Source: Dawidia cretensis
GTDB lineage: Bacteria > Bacteroidota > Bacteroidia > Cytophagales > Cyclobacteriaceae
Length of the DNA stretch: 64,000 bases
Direction of reading: 5' to 3'
NCBI RefSeq assembly: GCF_018598175.1
Contig: NZ_JAHESE010000022.1
Location: forward strand, 1 to 64,000
In this document: positions 30,454 through 39,386 of the stretch, piece by piece
Position numbering within the stretch: position 1 is the stretch's first letter
How the letters are laid out: each line of letters starts with the position of its first letter
Program-made: the position numbers and the translations under genes
The notes under the pieces: model-generated
What the model was told of the DNA's origin: nothing
The model's database searches: none
The model's input: the letters and a program-made list of their open reading frames with translations, nothing else

Positions 30454-30514
30454 TGCAGACCGGGAACTAAAGAACATAGCAACATCGTTATATAGACAGG
30501 TTTAAGGATTGGTG

Positions 30515-30534
30515 ATCCCGACTACGGTCGGGAT
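30515..30534. repeat. Perfect hairpin ATCCCGAC-GTCGGGAT
   Basis: An 8-bp stem (30515-30522 with 30527-30534) with a 4-base loop in the 3' region of clpB, without a T-run. The same CCCGAC/GTCGGG core occurs in the rplL-rpoB hairpin at 12406-12432, hinting at a dispersed palindromic element. Confidence 0.5.
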
Positions 30535-30561
30535 GTGAAGTTGGTTAGAGGGGTTTGGTTT

Positions 30562-30595
30562 AGCCCCCGGGGTGGTTCCCGGGGGCTCTTTTATT
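30562..30595 (+). terminator. Intrinsic terminator after clpB
   Basis: A 10-bp GC-rich stem AGCCCCCGGG (30562-30571) with CCCGGGGGCT (30578-30587), followed by CTTTTATTTT. Confidence 0.88.
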
Positions 30596-30640
30596 TTGCG
30601 CCTCGCGCATATACCGGTATATAATTTTGCTCTATAAAGC

Positions 30641-30677
30641 AAAAGCCACACATGCAATGCATGCGTGGCTTTTTTTA
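30641..30677. terminator. Bidirectional terminator between clpB and the PurF-like gene
   Basis: A 12-base stem with one mismatch (AGCCACACATGC, 30644-30655, with GCATGCGTGGCT, 30659-30670), flanked by AAAA on the left and seven Ts on the right. It can act on the plus strand and, more weakly, for the minus-strand gene ending at 30696. Confidence 0.75.
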
Positions 30678-30695
30678 TGTGCGTGTGTTGCGTGC

Positions 30696-32579
30696 TTAGT
30701 AGGCGCGAACGAGCTTGCCTTCCATGTAATTTACGTAGGAGCGGTTCACCACTTTCATACCACCGGGGGTAGGATAATCGCCTGTGAAATACCAGTCGCC
30801 GCTGTGAAGAGGGATGGCTTTATGTAAATTATCTACCGTCTGGAAGATAATTTCCAGTTCCGCATTCATATCGGCGGGGCGACAGATTTCCGTGACCTTT
30901 GCCGAAATCTCGTCGTGGGTAAATTGTTCGTACAGCTGCTTGACGTAGTTCTGCTGACGCTCGTGGCCGCGGGCGCGGGTACAACGCTCGTATACTTCGC
31001 CGAGCAGGTAGTCTTTGCCTTGATCTTTCAGTAACGCACGCATGGCGCGGAACGCAACGAATTCACCCATCTTGCTCATGTCGATGCCGTAGCAGTCGGG
31101 GAAGCGGATCTGCGGTGCCGATGACACGACCACGATCTTTTTCGGACCGAGACGATCGAGCATTTTCAAAATGCTTTTCTCCAGTGTCGTACCGCGCACG
31201 ATCGAGTCGTCGATTACCACCACCGTGTCGATGCCCTTGCGAATCACCTCGTAGGTAGTGTCGTATACGTGCGACACCATTTCGTCGCGGTGTTCGTCGT
31301 CGGTAATGAATGTGCGCAGCTTCACGTCTTTCAGCACGAGCTTTTCCACGCGGGGACGCAGCGAGAGTATATCTTCCAGGGAGTCGACGGAGGGTTTGCC
31401 GTCGATGATGATGTCTTTCTGTTTGTTGATGAGGTATTCTTCAATGCCTTCCATCATGCCGAAGAATGCGGTCTCGGCCGTGTTCGGAATATAGGAGAAT
31501 ACGGTGTTGCGCAAGTCGGAGTTGATCGCCTTCAGCACCTGCGGCACGAGCAGGCGGCCAAGCTGTTTGCGTTCGCGATAGATATCCGGGTCGTTGCCGC
31601 GTGAAAAGTAGATGCGTTCAAAGCTGCACGCTGTTTTCTCGCCGGGCTGGGTAATCTGATACTGGCCGTACTCGCCGCTCTTATTGACAATGAGCGCGTG
31701 ACCCGGCTTTATTTCTTCGATCTGACTGTAGTCTACGTTGAAGGCGGTTTTAATAGCCGGCTTTTCAGACGCTACTACCACTACTTCGTCGTCTGCATAA
31801 TAGTATGCCGGGCGTATACCGTTGGGATCGCGTGTTACGAATGCCGAGCCGGAGCCGGTTACACCGGCCATGGTATAACCACCGTCGAAATCTTTGCAGG
31901 CGCGTTTCAGGACGCGGTGCAGGTCGAGCTCATTCTCGATGATATCGGATACTTCGCGGTTGGAGAATTTGTCTTTATATCTTTCGAAAAGCGTCTGCAC
32001 TTCTTCGTCGAGGAAGTGGCCGATCTTTTCCATGACGGTAACGGTGTCTACTTTTTCTTTCGGGTGCTGGCCAAGGCCGACGAGCAGGTCGAAGAGCTCC
32101 TCTACGTTGGTCATGTTAAAGTTACCCGCCATGACCAGGTTACGGCTGCGCCAGTTGTTTTGACGCAGGAACGGGTGCACGTTTTCAATGCTGTTCATGC
32201 CGTGCGTACCGTAGCGTAAGTGGCCCAGCCACAGCTCGCCGGTGAAGGCTACGTTCTCCTTGAGCCATTGCTCGTCGCGGAAACGTCCTTTGCCTTCTTT
32301 CTGTGCGCGCTTGTATTTTTTGCTGATCTTTTTGAAGAGGTGGGCTACGGGTTGGGCTTTGATGGAACGATAGCGGCTAATGTAACGGTGTCCGGGTTCG
32401 ATGTCTAGTTTGATGTTGGCGATCCCTGCGCCATCCTGTCCGCGATTGTGCTGCTTCTCCATTAGGATATACATCTTGTTCATCGCGTAAGTTGGTCCGT
32501 ACTTTTCAATGTAGTACGAAAGGGGCTTACGCAGGCGGATCATTGCAATGCCGCACTCGTGCAGGATTTGGTCACTCAT
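30696..32579 (-). CDS. Amidophosphoribosyltransferase family protein (long PurF homologue)
   Basis: 627 residues from ATG 32579 (MSDQILHECGIAMIRLRKPL). The N-terminal class II glutamine amidotransferase domain has its candidate nucleophile Cys at residue 9 (HECGIA), so Met removal alone cannot expose it. GHLRYGTHG follows. The C-terminal phosphoribosyltransferase domain has the PRPP motif VVVIDDSIVRGTT and SSAPQIRFPDCYGIDM. It is about 120 residues longer than E. coli PurF (505), with extra sequence in the N-terminal half. Bacteroidota often carry such a long paralogue beside a normal purF, so a role other than the first purine step is possible. The Met at 32651 is rejected as start. Confidence 0.86.
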   Translation of the reverse strand: MSDQILHECGIAMIRLRKPLSYYIEKYGPTYAMNKMYILMEKQHNRGQDGAGIANIKLDIEPGHRYISRYRSIKAQPVAHLFKKISKKYKRAQKEGKGRFRDEQWLKENVAFTGELWLGHLRYGTHGMNSIENVHPFLRQNNWRSRNLVMAGNFNMTNVEELFDLLVGLGQHPKEKVDTVTVMEKIGHFLDEEVQTLFERYKDKFSNREVSDIIENELDLHRVLKRACKDFDGGYTMAGVTGSGSAFVTRDPNGIRPAYYYADDEVVVVASEKPAIKTAFNVDYSQIEEIKPGHALIVNKSGEYGQYQITQPGEKTACSFERIYFSRGNDPDIYRERKQLGRLLVPQVLKAINSDLRNTVFSYIPNTAETAFFGMMEGIEEYLINKQKDIIIDGKPSVDSLEDILSLRPRVEKLVLKDVKLRTFITDDEHRDEMVSHVYDTTYEVIRKGIDTVVVIDDSIVRGTTLEKSILKMLDRLGPKKIVVVSSAPQIRFPDCYGIDMSKMGEFVAFRAMRALLKDQGKDYLLGEVYERCTRARGHERQQNYVKQLYEQFTHDEISAKVTEICRPADMNAELEIIFQTVDNLHKAIPLHSGDWYFTGDYPTPGGMKVVNRSYVNYMEGKLVRAY

Positions 32580-32683
32580 GTTTGGTGGTCCGTTAGTCTC
32601 GTTAGACCCGTTGTTGGCCGTTCGTTGTAACCGTTTTTGCACACCCGGCAATTCGCCTGCAGCACACGGACAACGAATAACCG

Positions 32684-34162
32684 TTAACGGATCACAAAGG
32701 TAATTTTATTAATCCATCCCATCAACAATCCGGGACTGAAGAAGAGGATGAGTAGCAGTAAAACCAACAACAGGCCAAAAAGATTTTCGAATGTGAGGTT
32801 ATTTGTGGAAGTGGGCGATTCGCCATTTTTTATAAAGGCGAAATAGGGTATGCGCAGATAATAAAAGAGCGAAACCACCGTATTCAGCAAACCAATGACG
32901 AGTAGCCACAACAGCACAGGCTTGCCCGACTGCGCGTAAGCCTCCCACAATGCAGAAAAAATAAAAAGTTTGCCTGTAAAACCCGCCGTAGGAGGCAATC
33001 CCGTCAGCGCCACCATGCCCACCAGCAGGAACACCATGGGCCACACCCGCTGGCGACCGAGCCCCTGATACGATGCAATCGTTTCCAATCCTATATTTTC
33101 AAAGCTTTGCAGGTATATAAAGACCAGGAAATTCATGATGACATACACCGTGGCGTAGAACAGCATAAACTGCATGCCTTGTGGCAGGAAGGCCACAACA
33201 CCCACGAGTAAAAAACCAGACTGTGCAATGGAGGAATACGCCATGAGGCGTTTTGGATTTTTTTGCCACAGTGCCGAAAAATTTCCGACGGTGAGGGTGA
33301 TGATCGCCACTACCGCCAGTACGCCCTGCCAGTCGAAGGCGGAGTGTCCGTATGCGTTCAGCACGAGCACAAATTTTAGCAATGCGCCCACGGCGGCAAG
33401 TTTGGGCACCACGGAGAAAAATGCTACGACGGGCATCGGCGCGCCTTCGTACACGTCCGGCGCCCAGGGGTGCACGGGGGCGGCAGCCAGTTTGTATAAG
33501 AATCCGGCGAGTACCATCAGGCCGGCCACAAATACGAGGGGTGTTTGCTGCTGTTGCAAGGCGGCCGAAAATGTTTCGGAAGAAAAGTCCAGTGTGCCGG
33601 TGAATCCGTACAGCAGCGACAACCCGTACAGCATGACGGCGGATGCTACCGCACCGAACAGAAAATATTTCAAGCTTCCTTCCGCGCCCTGACGCGTAAA
33701 AGAAAATCCGGCGAGCACGTACGAGCACAACGACATGATTTCCAGCGACAGGAATGTCATGAGCAGGTTTTGGCTCATGACGAGCAGGTGTGCACCGAGT
33801 ATGATGGAGAGCAGGAGCGAATAATATTCGGAAAGTCGCTCGTCGGCGCGCTTGTTGCGCCAGGCCATGACAAGTGTCAATACACCGCCGATGTCGATCA
33901 GGGCGCGTAGGTAGGCGGAGAAGTTGTCGCTGCGGACCATGCCGCCAAACAATGTATGGGCGAAGGGTTCGGCGTGATACGGCAGGCTTACAAAGCTGAG
34001 CAGCATGACACCAAAGACCATGAGTGACAACCTTCCGCGGCGGCGGTTGAGCAGGCCCGCCAGCAAGACGAGGAGGATGCCCAGCGACAGGATGAGCTCG
34101 GGCACAAAGGCATGCAGGCTATTCCGAACCAGGGCGATCGTTTCTGACAGGCCGCGTTCCAC
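32684..34162 (-). CDS. nuoN: NADH-quinone oxidoreductase subunit N
   Basis: A 492-residue antiporter-like membrane subunit of complex I with about 14 hydrophobic helices. The proton-channel region is visible in SLEIMSLCSYVLAGFSF (conserved Glu) and KLAAAPVHPWAPDVYEGAP (conserved Lys), with the broken-helix region YSSIAQSGFLLVGVVAFLP. It is the last gene of the nuoIJKLMN run, 4 bases after nuoM. The PurF-like gene follows 104 bases later. Confidence 0.94.
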   Translation of the reverse strand: MERGLSETIALVRNSLHAFVPELILSLGILLVLLAGLLNRRRGRLSLMVFGVMLLSFVSLPYHAEPFAHTLFGGMVRSDNFSAYLRALIDIGGVLTLVMAWRNKRADERLSEYYSLLLSIILGAHLLVMSQNLLMTFLSLEIMSLCSYVLAGFSFTRQGAEGSLKYFLFGAVASAVMLYGLSLLYGFTGTLDFSSETFSAALQQQQTPLVFVAGLMVLAGFLYKLAAAPVHPWAPDVYEGAPMPVVAFFSVVPKLAAVGALLKFVLVLNAYGHSAFDWQGVLAVVAIITLTVGNFSALWQKNPKRLMAYSSIAQSGFLLVGVVAFLPQGMQFMLFYATVYVIMNFLVFIYLQSFENIGLETIASYQGLGRQRVWPMVFLLVGMVALTGLPPTAGFTGKLFIFSALWEAYAQSGKPVLLWLLVIGLLNTVVSLFYYLRIPYFAFIKNGESPTSTNNLTFENLFGLLLVLLLLILFFSPGLLMGWINKITFVIR

Positions 34163-34166
34163 TGGC

Positions 34167-35780
34167 TTATAGTTTAAAGGTTACGCTTTTGCCGACGGTG
34201 AGCACGTGCTCACAAAATTGCTGCGCGAACGGATCGATGATGCTCAGCACGGGCTGCGGCCATACACCAAACGCGAGCGCCGCCAGCGCCAGGGGCACGA
34301 GCTGTATATATTCCCGCAGGGTGAGGTCGGTGATCTGCGCCGGCTGTATGCCCCCTTTCAGATCAAACGGACCAAAGAACATGCGTTGCAGCGTCCACAG
34401 ATAGTAGGCCGCGCCGAACACCAGGCCAGACGTGGCAATGATGGCCAGGCTTTCGTGTAGCAGTCCGTTGGTGCTGGCCGATTTAAAGGCGCCGAGGAAT
34501 ATCAATATTTCCGCAATGAAGCCCGAGAAGCCCGGCAAGCCCATAGAGGCAAAGAATGACACCAACACCATGGCGGTATAGGCAGGCATCCGCGACGACA
34601 ATCCGGAGTAGTGTGAAATGGTGCGGTCGTGTGTACGATCGTATACGACGCCGGCTATGACGAAGAGCATGGCCGAGATGATGCCGTGGCTGAACATTTG
34701 GTACATCGCGCCGCTTACACCTTCCGGCGTCACGGCGGCCAGGCCCAACAGTACAAATCCCATGTGTGCCACCGAGGAGTACGCGATGAGTCGCTTGAGG
34801 TCTTTGCTTGCCATGGCGTTGAAGCTGCCGTAGACAATAGAGATCACGCCCATGATGCCTACGAAGCTACTGAAGTATAGTGCTGCATCGGGGAAGATGG
34901 GCAGCGCGATGCGTGCGAGGCCGTAGCCACCGATCTTCAACAGCAACGCCGCCAGGAGCACTGACATCGGCGTCGGCGCTTCTACGTGTGCATCGGGCAG
35001 CCAGGTGTGCAGCGGTACCATGGGCAACTTGATGGCAAACCCGAAGAAGAGCAGCAGGAACGCCCATTGGCGCGCATCGAGCGGGCCGAGCCTCCACACA
35101 TTGTGGGGATCGAATATAGCGTGCGACACAATGTTAGACGGGTCGGCCATGTGCAGCAGGTTGAAGGTGTGCACCAGCCCACCGGGCGAAGACGGATCGT
35201 GTACGCTGATGTATAGACCGATCATCACGATCAGAATGAGAACGGACCCGAGCAGCGTGTATAAGAAAAATTTAATGGAGGCATATTCTCTTCTCGGCCC
35301 GCCCCAGATGGCGATGAGAAAGAACATGGGCAGCAGCATAAACTCGAAGAAGAGGTAGAATAACAGGAAGTCGAGTGCGACGAAACTGCCAATGATGGCG
35401 GCGTTGAGCACCAGTAATAAAATGTAGTAGCCTTTTGCCTGGCGGATGGTTTGCCACGAAGAGATGGTGGCGATGAGCAGTATAAAAACCGACAGGGCTA
35501 CCAGGGGCAGGCTGAGTCCGTCTACGCCGACAAAGTATTCGGCGCGAAATACGCCCCACGCGCCCAGGCTGATGACGATCCAGGGTTGTTGCTCGACATG
35601 TTGCAGTCCGCCGGCGGGGTTATAGGCGACCAGCAATTGGAGCAGAACAAACACTTGCAGCACACTGATCAGCAACGCCAGCCACCGGAACGACTTCACG
35701 GCCCCGGCGGGGATAAACACCGCGGCCAGCGCGGCTGCGAGCGGTGTGAAGATCAGGAATGAGAGAAGGTATGGCTGCAT
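34167..35780 (-). CDS. nuoM: NADH-quinone oxidoreductase subunit M
   Basis: A 537-residue antiporter-like subunit. FFEFMLLPMFFLIAIWGG holds the key Glu, KLPMVPLHTWLPDAHVEAPT the key Lys and His, and IAYSSVAHMGFVLLGLAA a discontinuous helix. It pumps protons in complex I. It lies between nuoL (1 base) and nuoN (4 bases), so translation is almost certainly coupled. Confidence 0.95.
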   Translation of the reverse strand: MQPYLLSFLIFTPLAAALAAVFIPAGAVKSFRWLALLISVLQVFVLLQLLVAYNPAGGLQHVEQQPWIVISLGAWGVFRAEYFVGVDGLSLPLVALSVFILLIATISSWQTIRQAKGYYILLLVLNAAIIGSFVALDFLLFYLFFEFMLLPMFFLIAIWGGPRREYASIKFFLYTLLGSVLILIVMIGLYISVHDPSSPGGLVHTFNLLHMADPSNIVSHAIFDPHNVWRLGPLDARQWAFLLLFFGFAIKLPMVPLHTWLPDAHVEAPTPMSVLLAALLLKIGGYGLARIALPIFPDAALYFSSFVGIMGVISIVYGSFNAMASKDLKRLIAYSSVAHMGFVLLGLAAVTPEGVSGAMYQMFSHGIISAMLFVIAGVVYDRTHDRTISHYSGLSSRMPAYTAMVLVSFFASMGLPGFSGFIAEILIFLGAFKSASTNGLLHESLAIIATSGLVFGAAYYLWTLQRMFFGPFDLKGGIQPAQITDLTLREYIQLVPLALAALAFGVWPQPVLSIIDPFAQQFCEHVLTVGKSVTFKL

Positions 35781-35781
35781 T

Positions 35782-37746
35782 CTAAAATAGTGTCCAAATT
35801 AGAAAAATAATGATTGCCAGAACGGACCAGAAGATATAAAGCTGGATTTTGCCTCCCTGGAATGAGCGTGTAAAACTGCCGATGGTACGAATAAGCGTGG
35901 CCATGCCGTTTACGGTACCGTCGATGATGACGCGGTCGAACCAGCCCATCAGGTACGCCAGCGTGACTTGTCCGTAGGCGACGAAGTGCAGAAAGCCATC
36001 GATCCAGCGCCGGTCTAATTTCTCGGTCAGCAGGGCCAGCGCATACGTGCGTGTGGCAAGGGTCTGTGTGTAGAACCTGTCGACGTAGAAGCTGTTGAGT
36101 AACAACGGCGCCTGGGCTGTGCGGGGCTGACGGAATATATAGTAGGCCACAGCGCACGCGATCAACACCCACGCGGCCGAGATAAAGACCAATAACGCCG
36201 AGTGAAAGTTCTCGTCGGCCTTCCACGGCTGGTACAACCATCCATGGTAGTTGAGCGGATTCCAGGACACAAAGAACCAAAATGACCCAAGCGCCAGCAA
36301 GGCTACGGGACCACGCATGCGCCACGAAGGCTCGTGCACGGTAAGGCTGGCGGTTTCGCGCTCGTCGCCGAGAAAAACTTTTGCGATGAGGCGAATGGTA
36401 TATAGAGCTGTTAAGAATGACACCAGGAATGCGCCTCCAAACACACCCCACCGCCAGGTGATTGTCTCGCCCTTCCAGTATAACAGGACCGTCAGGATTG
36501 CATCCTTTGACAAGAAGCCCGAGAAGAAGGGAATTCCCGCCAGGGCGGCGCCACTGATCACAAAAGCGGCAAAGGTAAAGGGAAGCTTATGGCGCAGGCC
36601 GCCGAGGTTGCGAATGTCTTGTACATCGAAGTGGGCATGGGTACCGCGCTGTGCTTCGTGCAGCGCATGGATGACGGAGCCTGCACAGAGGAAGAGACAG
36701 GCTTTGAAAAATGCGTGTGTAAAGAGGTGTAGGTATGCAGCGTCGGGTGCCCCCGCTCCTACCGCCATGACCATGAAACCCAGTTGCGAGATGGTGGAGT
36801 ATGCCAATACCTTTTTGAGATCGTTTTGTGCGAGTGCGGCAAGCGCGGCAAGCAATGCCGTGATCAGCCCAGTGAGTGCTACCACATCAAGGGATGCGGG
36901 GGTAAACAATACATGCAGGCGTACGAGGAGAAACACACCGGCGGCCACCATGGTGGCCGCATGGATCAAGGCCGAGACGGGTGTCGGCCCTTCCATGGCA
37001 TCGGGCAACCATGTAAACAGGGGAAATTGTGCCGACTTGCCAATCACGCCACAGAACAGGCACAGGGCACCCGCGGTTTGCCAGGTAGGCGACAACGCTG
37101 ACAATGTATCCGTGCTCATCAGCGTGGCGATGTCAAACGTGCCCGCCTGCGTCCAGAAGATCATGAGGCCAATGATAAAACCCGCATCGCCGATGCGATT
37201 CATGACAAATGCTTTCTTGGCCGCAGTCGCCGCTGAGGGCAGGTGCTGCCAGTGACCGATGAGCATATAGGATGAAAAGCCTACCAGCTCCCAAAATACA
37301 AACATCATGAGCAGGTTATCCGCCAGCACAATGCCCAACATCGAGAAGGTAAAGAATCCCAACATGGCGTAGTAACGCGGCAGGGCAGCATCGCCGGCCA
37401 TGTAGGCGGCAGAATATACATGCACCAAAAAGGATATGAGCAGGACCAGTACCAGCATGAGGGCGGAGGTCTTGTCAATGAAATATCCCAGAGAAAAAGA
37501 CAGGTCGCCGAGATGAAACCAGGATATGGAATTCATAGCAGGATGAATACCTGACATCTCCAGCATATTCGCTGCGCCCAGCAGGCCGATGAATAGTAGC
37601 AGTGATGACAACACGGTGATGGTCTTCTGGCGGCGCGCGGGCAACAATCTACATACTAAAGCCGATAGCAACGGCATCCCTATAATCAACAAGACTACTG
37701 GAAAGGATGATGTAAGCTCAATTGCTACCTGGCGTAGTAGTACCAT
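35782..37746 (-). CDS. nuoL: NADH-quinone oxidoreductase subunit L
   Basis: A 654-residue distal antiporter-like subunit. FVFWELVGFSSYMLIGHW carries the channel Glu, SAQFPLFTWLPDAMEGPTPV the Lys/His region and VLAYSTISQLGFMVMAVGAG the broken helix. The C-terminal lateral helix and terminal transmembrane segment (IFWSVLAIIIFLIWTLF) are complete. The gene sits 5 bases after nuoK and 1 base before nuoM. Confidence 0.96.
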   Translation of the reverse strand: MVLLRQVAIELTSSFPVVLLIIGMPLLSALVCRLLPARRQKTITVLSSLLLFIGLLGAANMLEMSGIHPAMNSISWFHLGDLSFSLGYFIDKTSALMLVLVLLISFLVHVYSAAYMAGDAALPRYYAMLGFFTFSMLGIVLADNLLMMFVFWELVGFSSYMLIGHWQHLPSAATAAKKAFVMNRIGDAGFIIGLMIFWTQAGTFDIATLMSTDTLSALSPTWQTAGALCLFCGVIGKSAQFPLFTWLPDAMEGPTPVSALIHAATMVAAGVFLLVRLHVLFTPASLDVVALTGLITALLAALAALAQNDLKKVLAYSTISQLGFMVMAVGAGAPDAAYLHLFTHAFFKACLFLCAGSVIHALHEAQRGTHAHFDVQDIRNLGGLRHKLPFTFAAFVISGAALAGIPFFSGFLSKDAILTVLLYWKGETITWRWGVFGGAFLVSFLTALYTIRLIAKVFLGDERETASLTVHEPSWRMRGPVALLALGSFWFFVSWNPLNYHGWLYQPWKADENFHSALLVFISAAWVLIACAVAYYIFRQPRTAQAPLLLNSFYVDRFYTQTLATRTYALALLTEKLDRRWIDGFLHFVAYGQVTLAYLMGWFDRVIIDGTVNGMATLIRTIGSFTRSFQGGKIQLYIFWSVLAIIIFLIWTLF

Positions 37747-37751
37747 CGGGA

Positions 37752-38066
37752 TCAGGGTTTGTCGCTAAGTTCAGCCACCGCATCCGGCACGGATGTCTGG
37801 TAGAAATGATAGGTACGCAAGATGATAGCCAGCCCCACAGCGGTTTCGCATACGGCGACGATGATCACGAACAGCGCAAACATCTGGCCGTCGCGGTGGT
37901 TGGGGTATAATTGGTTAAATGCAACAAGGTTGAGGTTCGCGGCATTCAGCATAAGCTCAATGCCGATCAGCATCATGATAGCGTGGCGTTTGATCACCAC
38001 GAGCAGTAGCCCCACCGAAAAGAGAATAGCGCTTAGGATCAGGAAGTGTTGTAACGGGAACATCAT
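37752..38066 (-). CDS. nuoK: NADH-quinone oxidoreductase subunit K
   Basis: A 104-residue three-helix subunit of the complex I membrane arm. The two buried glutamates characteristic of NuoK are in MLIGIELMLNAANLNLVAF and IVAVCETAVGLAIILR. Its ATG overlaps the nuoJ stop by 4 bases (ATGA type), indicating translational coupling. Confidence 0.95.
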   Translation of the reverse strand: MMFPLQHFLILSAILFSVGLLLVVIKRHAIMMLIGIELMLNAANLNLVAFNQLYPNHRDGQMFALFVIIVAVCETAVGLAIILRTYHFYQTSVPDAVAELSDKP

Positions 38067-38581
38067 GAGGCTCGGTTATTTTTTGTACGGGCAGCAATTA
38101 CCGCCGCGCCTACCAGCGCCATCAACAATAGCATACCGGCAAGCTCAAAGGGCAATACGAAGTCGCGCATCATCACGAAGCCCGTTTCCTGTACCGCATT
38201 TTGCGTTGCCATGGTTGTCGCCGCTGTGGCGGATGTAAAGTCATGCCCTGCCAATCCATACAGCAGCACGGCCAACAGCGACGCGGCTGCCAGGATGCCG
38301 CCGAACACATTGCCGTGTTGTACCACCAAAGGCTTTTCACCAATCTTCGCGGTAAGCATGACACCAAAGAGAATCACGACGACGATGCCACCGGCATACA
38401 CCAGGATCTGTGTGACCGCTACAAATTCCGCAAAGGCCAGTATATAAATCGCAGCCAGTGACAACAGGCAGACGATAAGCAATAAGGCGCCGTAAAAGAC
38501 CTGACGGATAAAGATCAGGGAGGCGGCCGACAGGGCTGCGGCTCCTTCAAAGAAGTAGAACATAATTGTCGCCGGTTCCAT
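38063..38581 (-). CDS. nuoJ: NADH-quinone oxidoreductase subunit J
   Basis: A 172-residue five-helix subunit. The conserved helix 3 region ILVYAGGIVVVILFGVML and YILAFAEFVAVTQ are present, and the C-terminal helix (ELAGMLLLMALVGAAVIAA) is complete. Its ATG shares one base with the nuoI stop (TGATG) and its stop overlaps nuoK by 4 bases. Confidence 0.94.
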   Translation of the reverse strand: MEPATIMFYFFEGAAALSAASLIFIRQVFYGALLLIVCLLSLAAIYILAFAEFVAVTQILVYAGGIVVVILFGVMLTAKIGEKPLVVQHGNVFGGILAAASLLAVLLYGLAGHDFTSATAATTMATQNAVQETGFVMMRDFVLPFELAGMLLLMALVGAAVIAARTKNNRAS

Positions 38582-39276
38582 CAGCTTGCAGACGGAGGCC
38601 CCGCCGGTTTAATCTTCGGTTTGAATACAGGCTTCGCACCGGCAGCAGGCGGTGTCGCCACGGCCGGTGTACCCGGCGCTGCGGGGGTAGCAGCGGGTGC
38701 TTTGGGTTGCGTCGCCTTGTTTTGCTGGTATACTTCGTAGACTTGCTTTTTCTCGGCAATCTCTGCTTCGGTCATTTCGCCAAAGACAAAGTTGTGGTCG
38801 CGTATATCCAACACGCTAAAGTCGTAGACTTTGGTCATGGTCAGGCATTCTGTCGGGCACACGGTGGTGCAAAGTCCGCAGAAGCAGCACTTGCCCATGT
38901 CGATGTCGAACTTGGCGGCGTAAATGCGTTTGGAGGTACCATCGGAGGTCTTGCCGATCTCTTCGATGGCTTTGATCGGCTCGATGGTGATGCAATCGAC
39001 GGGGCATACCTTGGCGCACTTGTCGCATACAATGCAGTCGTCAATCTCGTTGTGCAGGCGATAGCGACCGTTGTCCGGCACGGGCTGCATGGCGTGTGGG
39101 TACGCAATGGTGTTGATGCCCTCGGTGTCGTTAAAGTAGTTTTTGTCGCTGATGATTACCGGCAGGCGGCTGTGGCGCGCTTTCAGCAAATGGTTGAACG
39201 TAATCCTGAGGCCAGTCCACAGAGAACGTACCGTGCTGCCAATCGCGCCGAAATATGTAAGCGGGGTTCCTTCCAT
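38581..39276 (-). CDS. nuoI: NADH-quinone oxidoreductase subunit I with proline-rich tail
   Basis: A 231-residue ferredoxin-like subunit carrying clusters N6a and N6b. Two complete CxxCxxCxxxCP motifs are visible: CIVCDKCAKVCP and CCFCGLCTTVCP. Beyond about residue 185 there is a low-complexity Pro/Ala/Lys tail (APAATPAAPGTPAVAT, then KPVFKPKIKPAGPP) not needed for cluster binding and absent from E. coli NuoI (180 residues). It is the first gene of the nuoIJKLMN run, behind a -7-like box at 39287-39294. Confidence 0.95.
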   Translation of the reverse strand: MEGTPLTYFGAIGSTVRSLWTGLRITFNHLLKARHSRLPVIISDKNYFNDTEGINTIAYPHAMQPVPDNGRYRLHNEIDDCIVCDKCAKVCPVDCITIEPIKAIEEIGKTSDGTSKRIYAAKFDIDMGKCCFCGLCTTVCPTECLTMTKVYDFSVLDIRDHNFVFGEMTEAEIAEKKQVYEVYQQNKATQPKAPAATPAAPGTPAVATPPAAGAKPVFKPKIKPAGPPSAS

Positions 39277-39286
39277 TTCTGTGGAA

Positions 39287-39294
39287 CAAAAATA
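39287..39294 (-). promoter_or_regulatory. -7 box of the nuoIJKLMN operon
   Basis: On the minus strand TATTTTTG (39294-39287) fits TAnnTTTG. The -33 region is TTTT rather than TTTG. It lies 11 bases before the nuoI ATG and behind a hairpin that closes the kinase gene, so nuoIJKLMN can restart independently of nuoH. Confidence 0.5.
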
Positions 39295-39337
39295 GAAGGT
39301 TAAAAGATGTTAAAAAGGAATTTAAAAGATGAATTTA

Positions 39338-39365
39338 GGGGTACTACCCGGTACCGGGTAGCCCC
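39338..39365 (-). terminator. Hairpin between the TPR kinase and nuoI
   Basis: An 18-base perfect palindrome CTACCCGGTACCGGGTAG (39344-39361) extended by GGGG/CCCC outer arms. On the minus strand it is followed by TAAATTC, not a strong T-run, so termination may be partial. Confidence 0.55.
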
Positions 39366-39386
39366 TTTGCTGTCGAAGAGCGTTCG

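Noticed and set aside
36251-37255. A 334-codon open frame on the plus strand antisense to nuoL
   Set aside because: It is the Ala/Asn/Arg-rich complement of nuoL transmembrane codons and has no start signal or recognisable fold.
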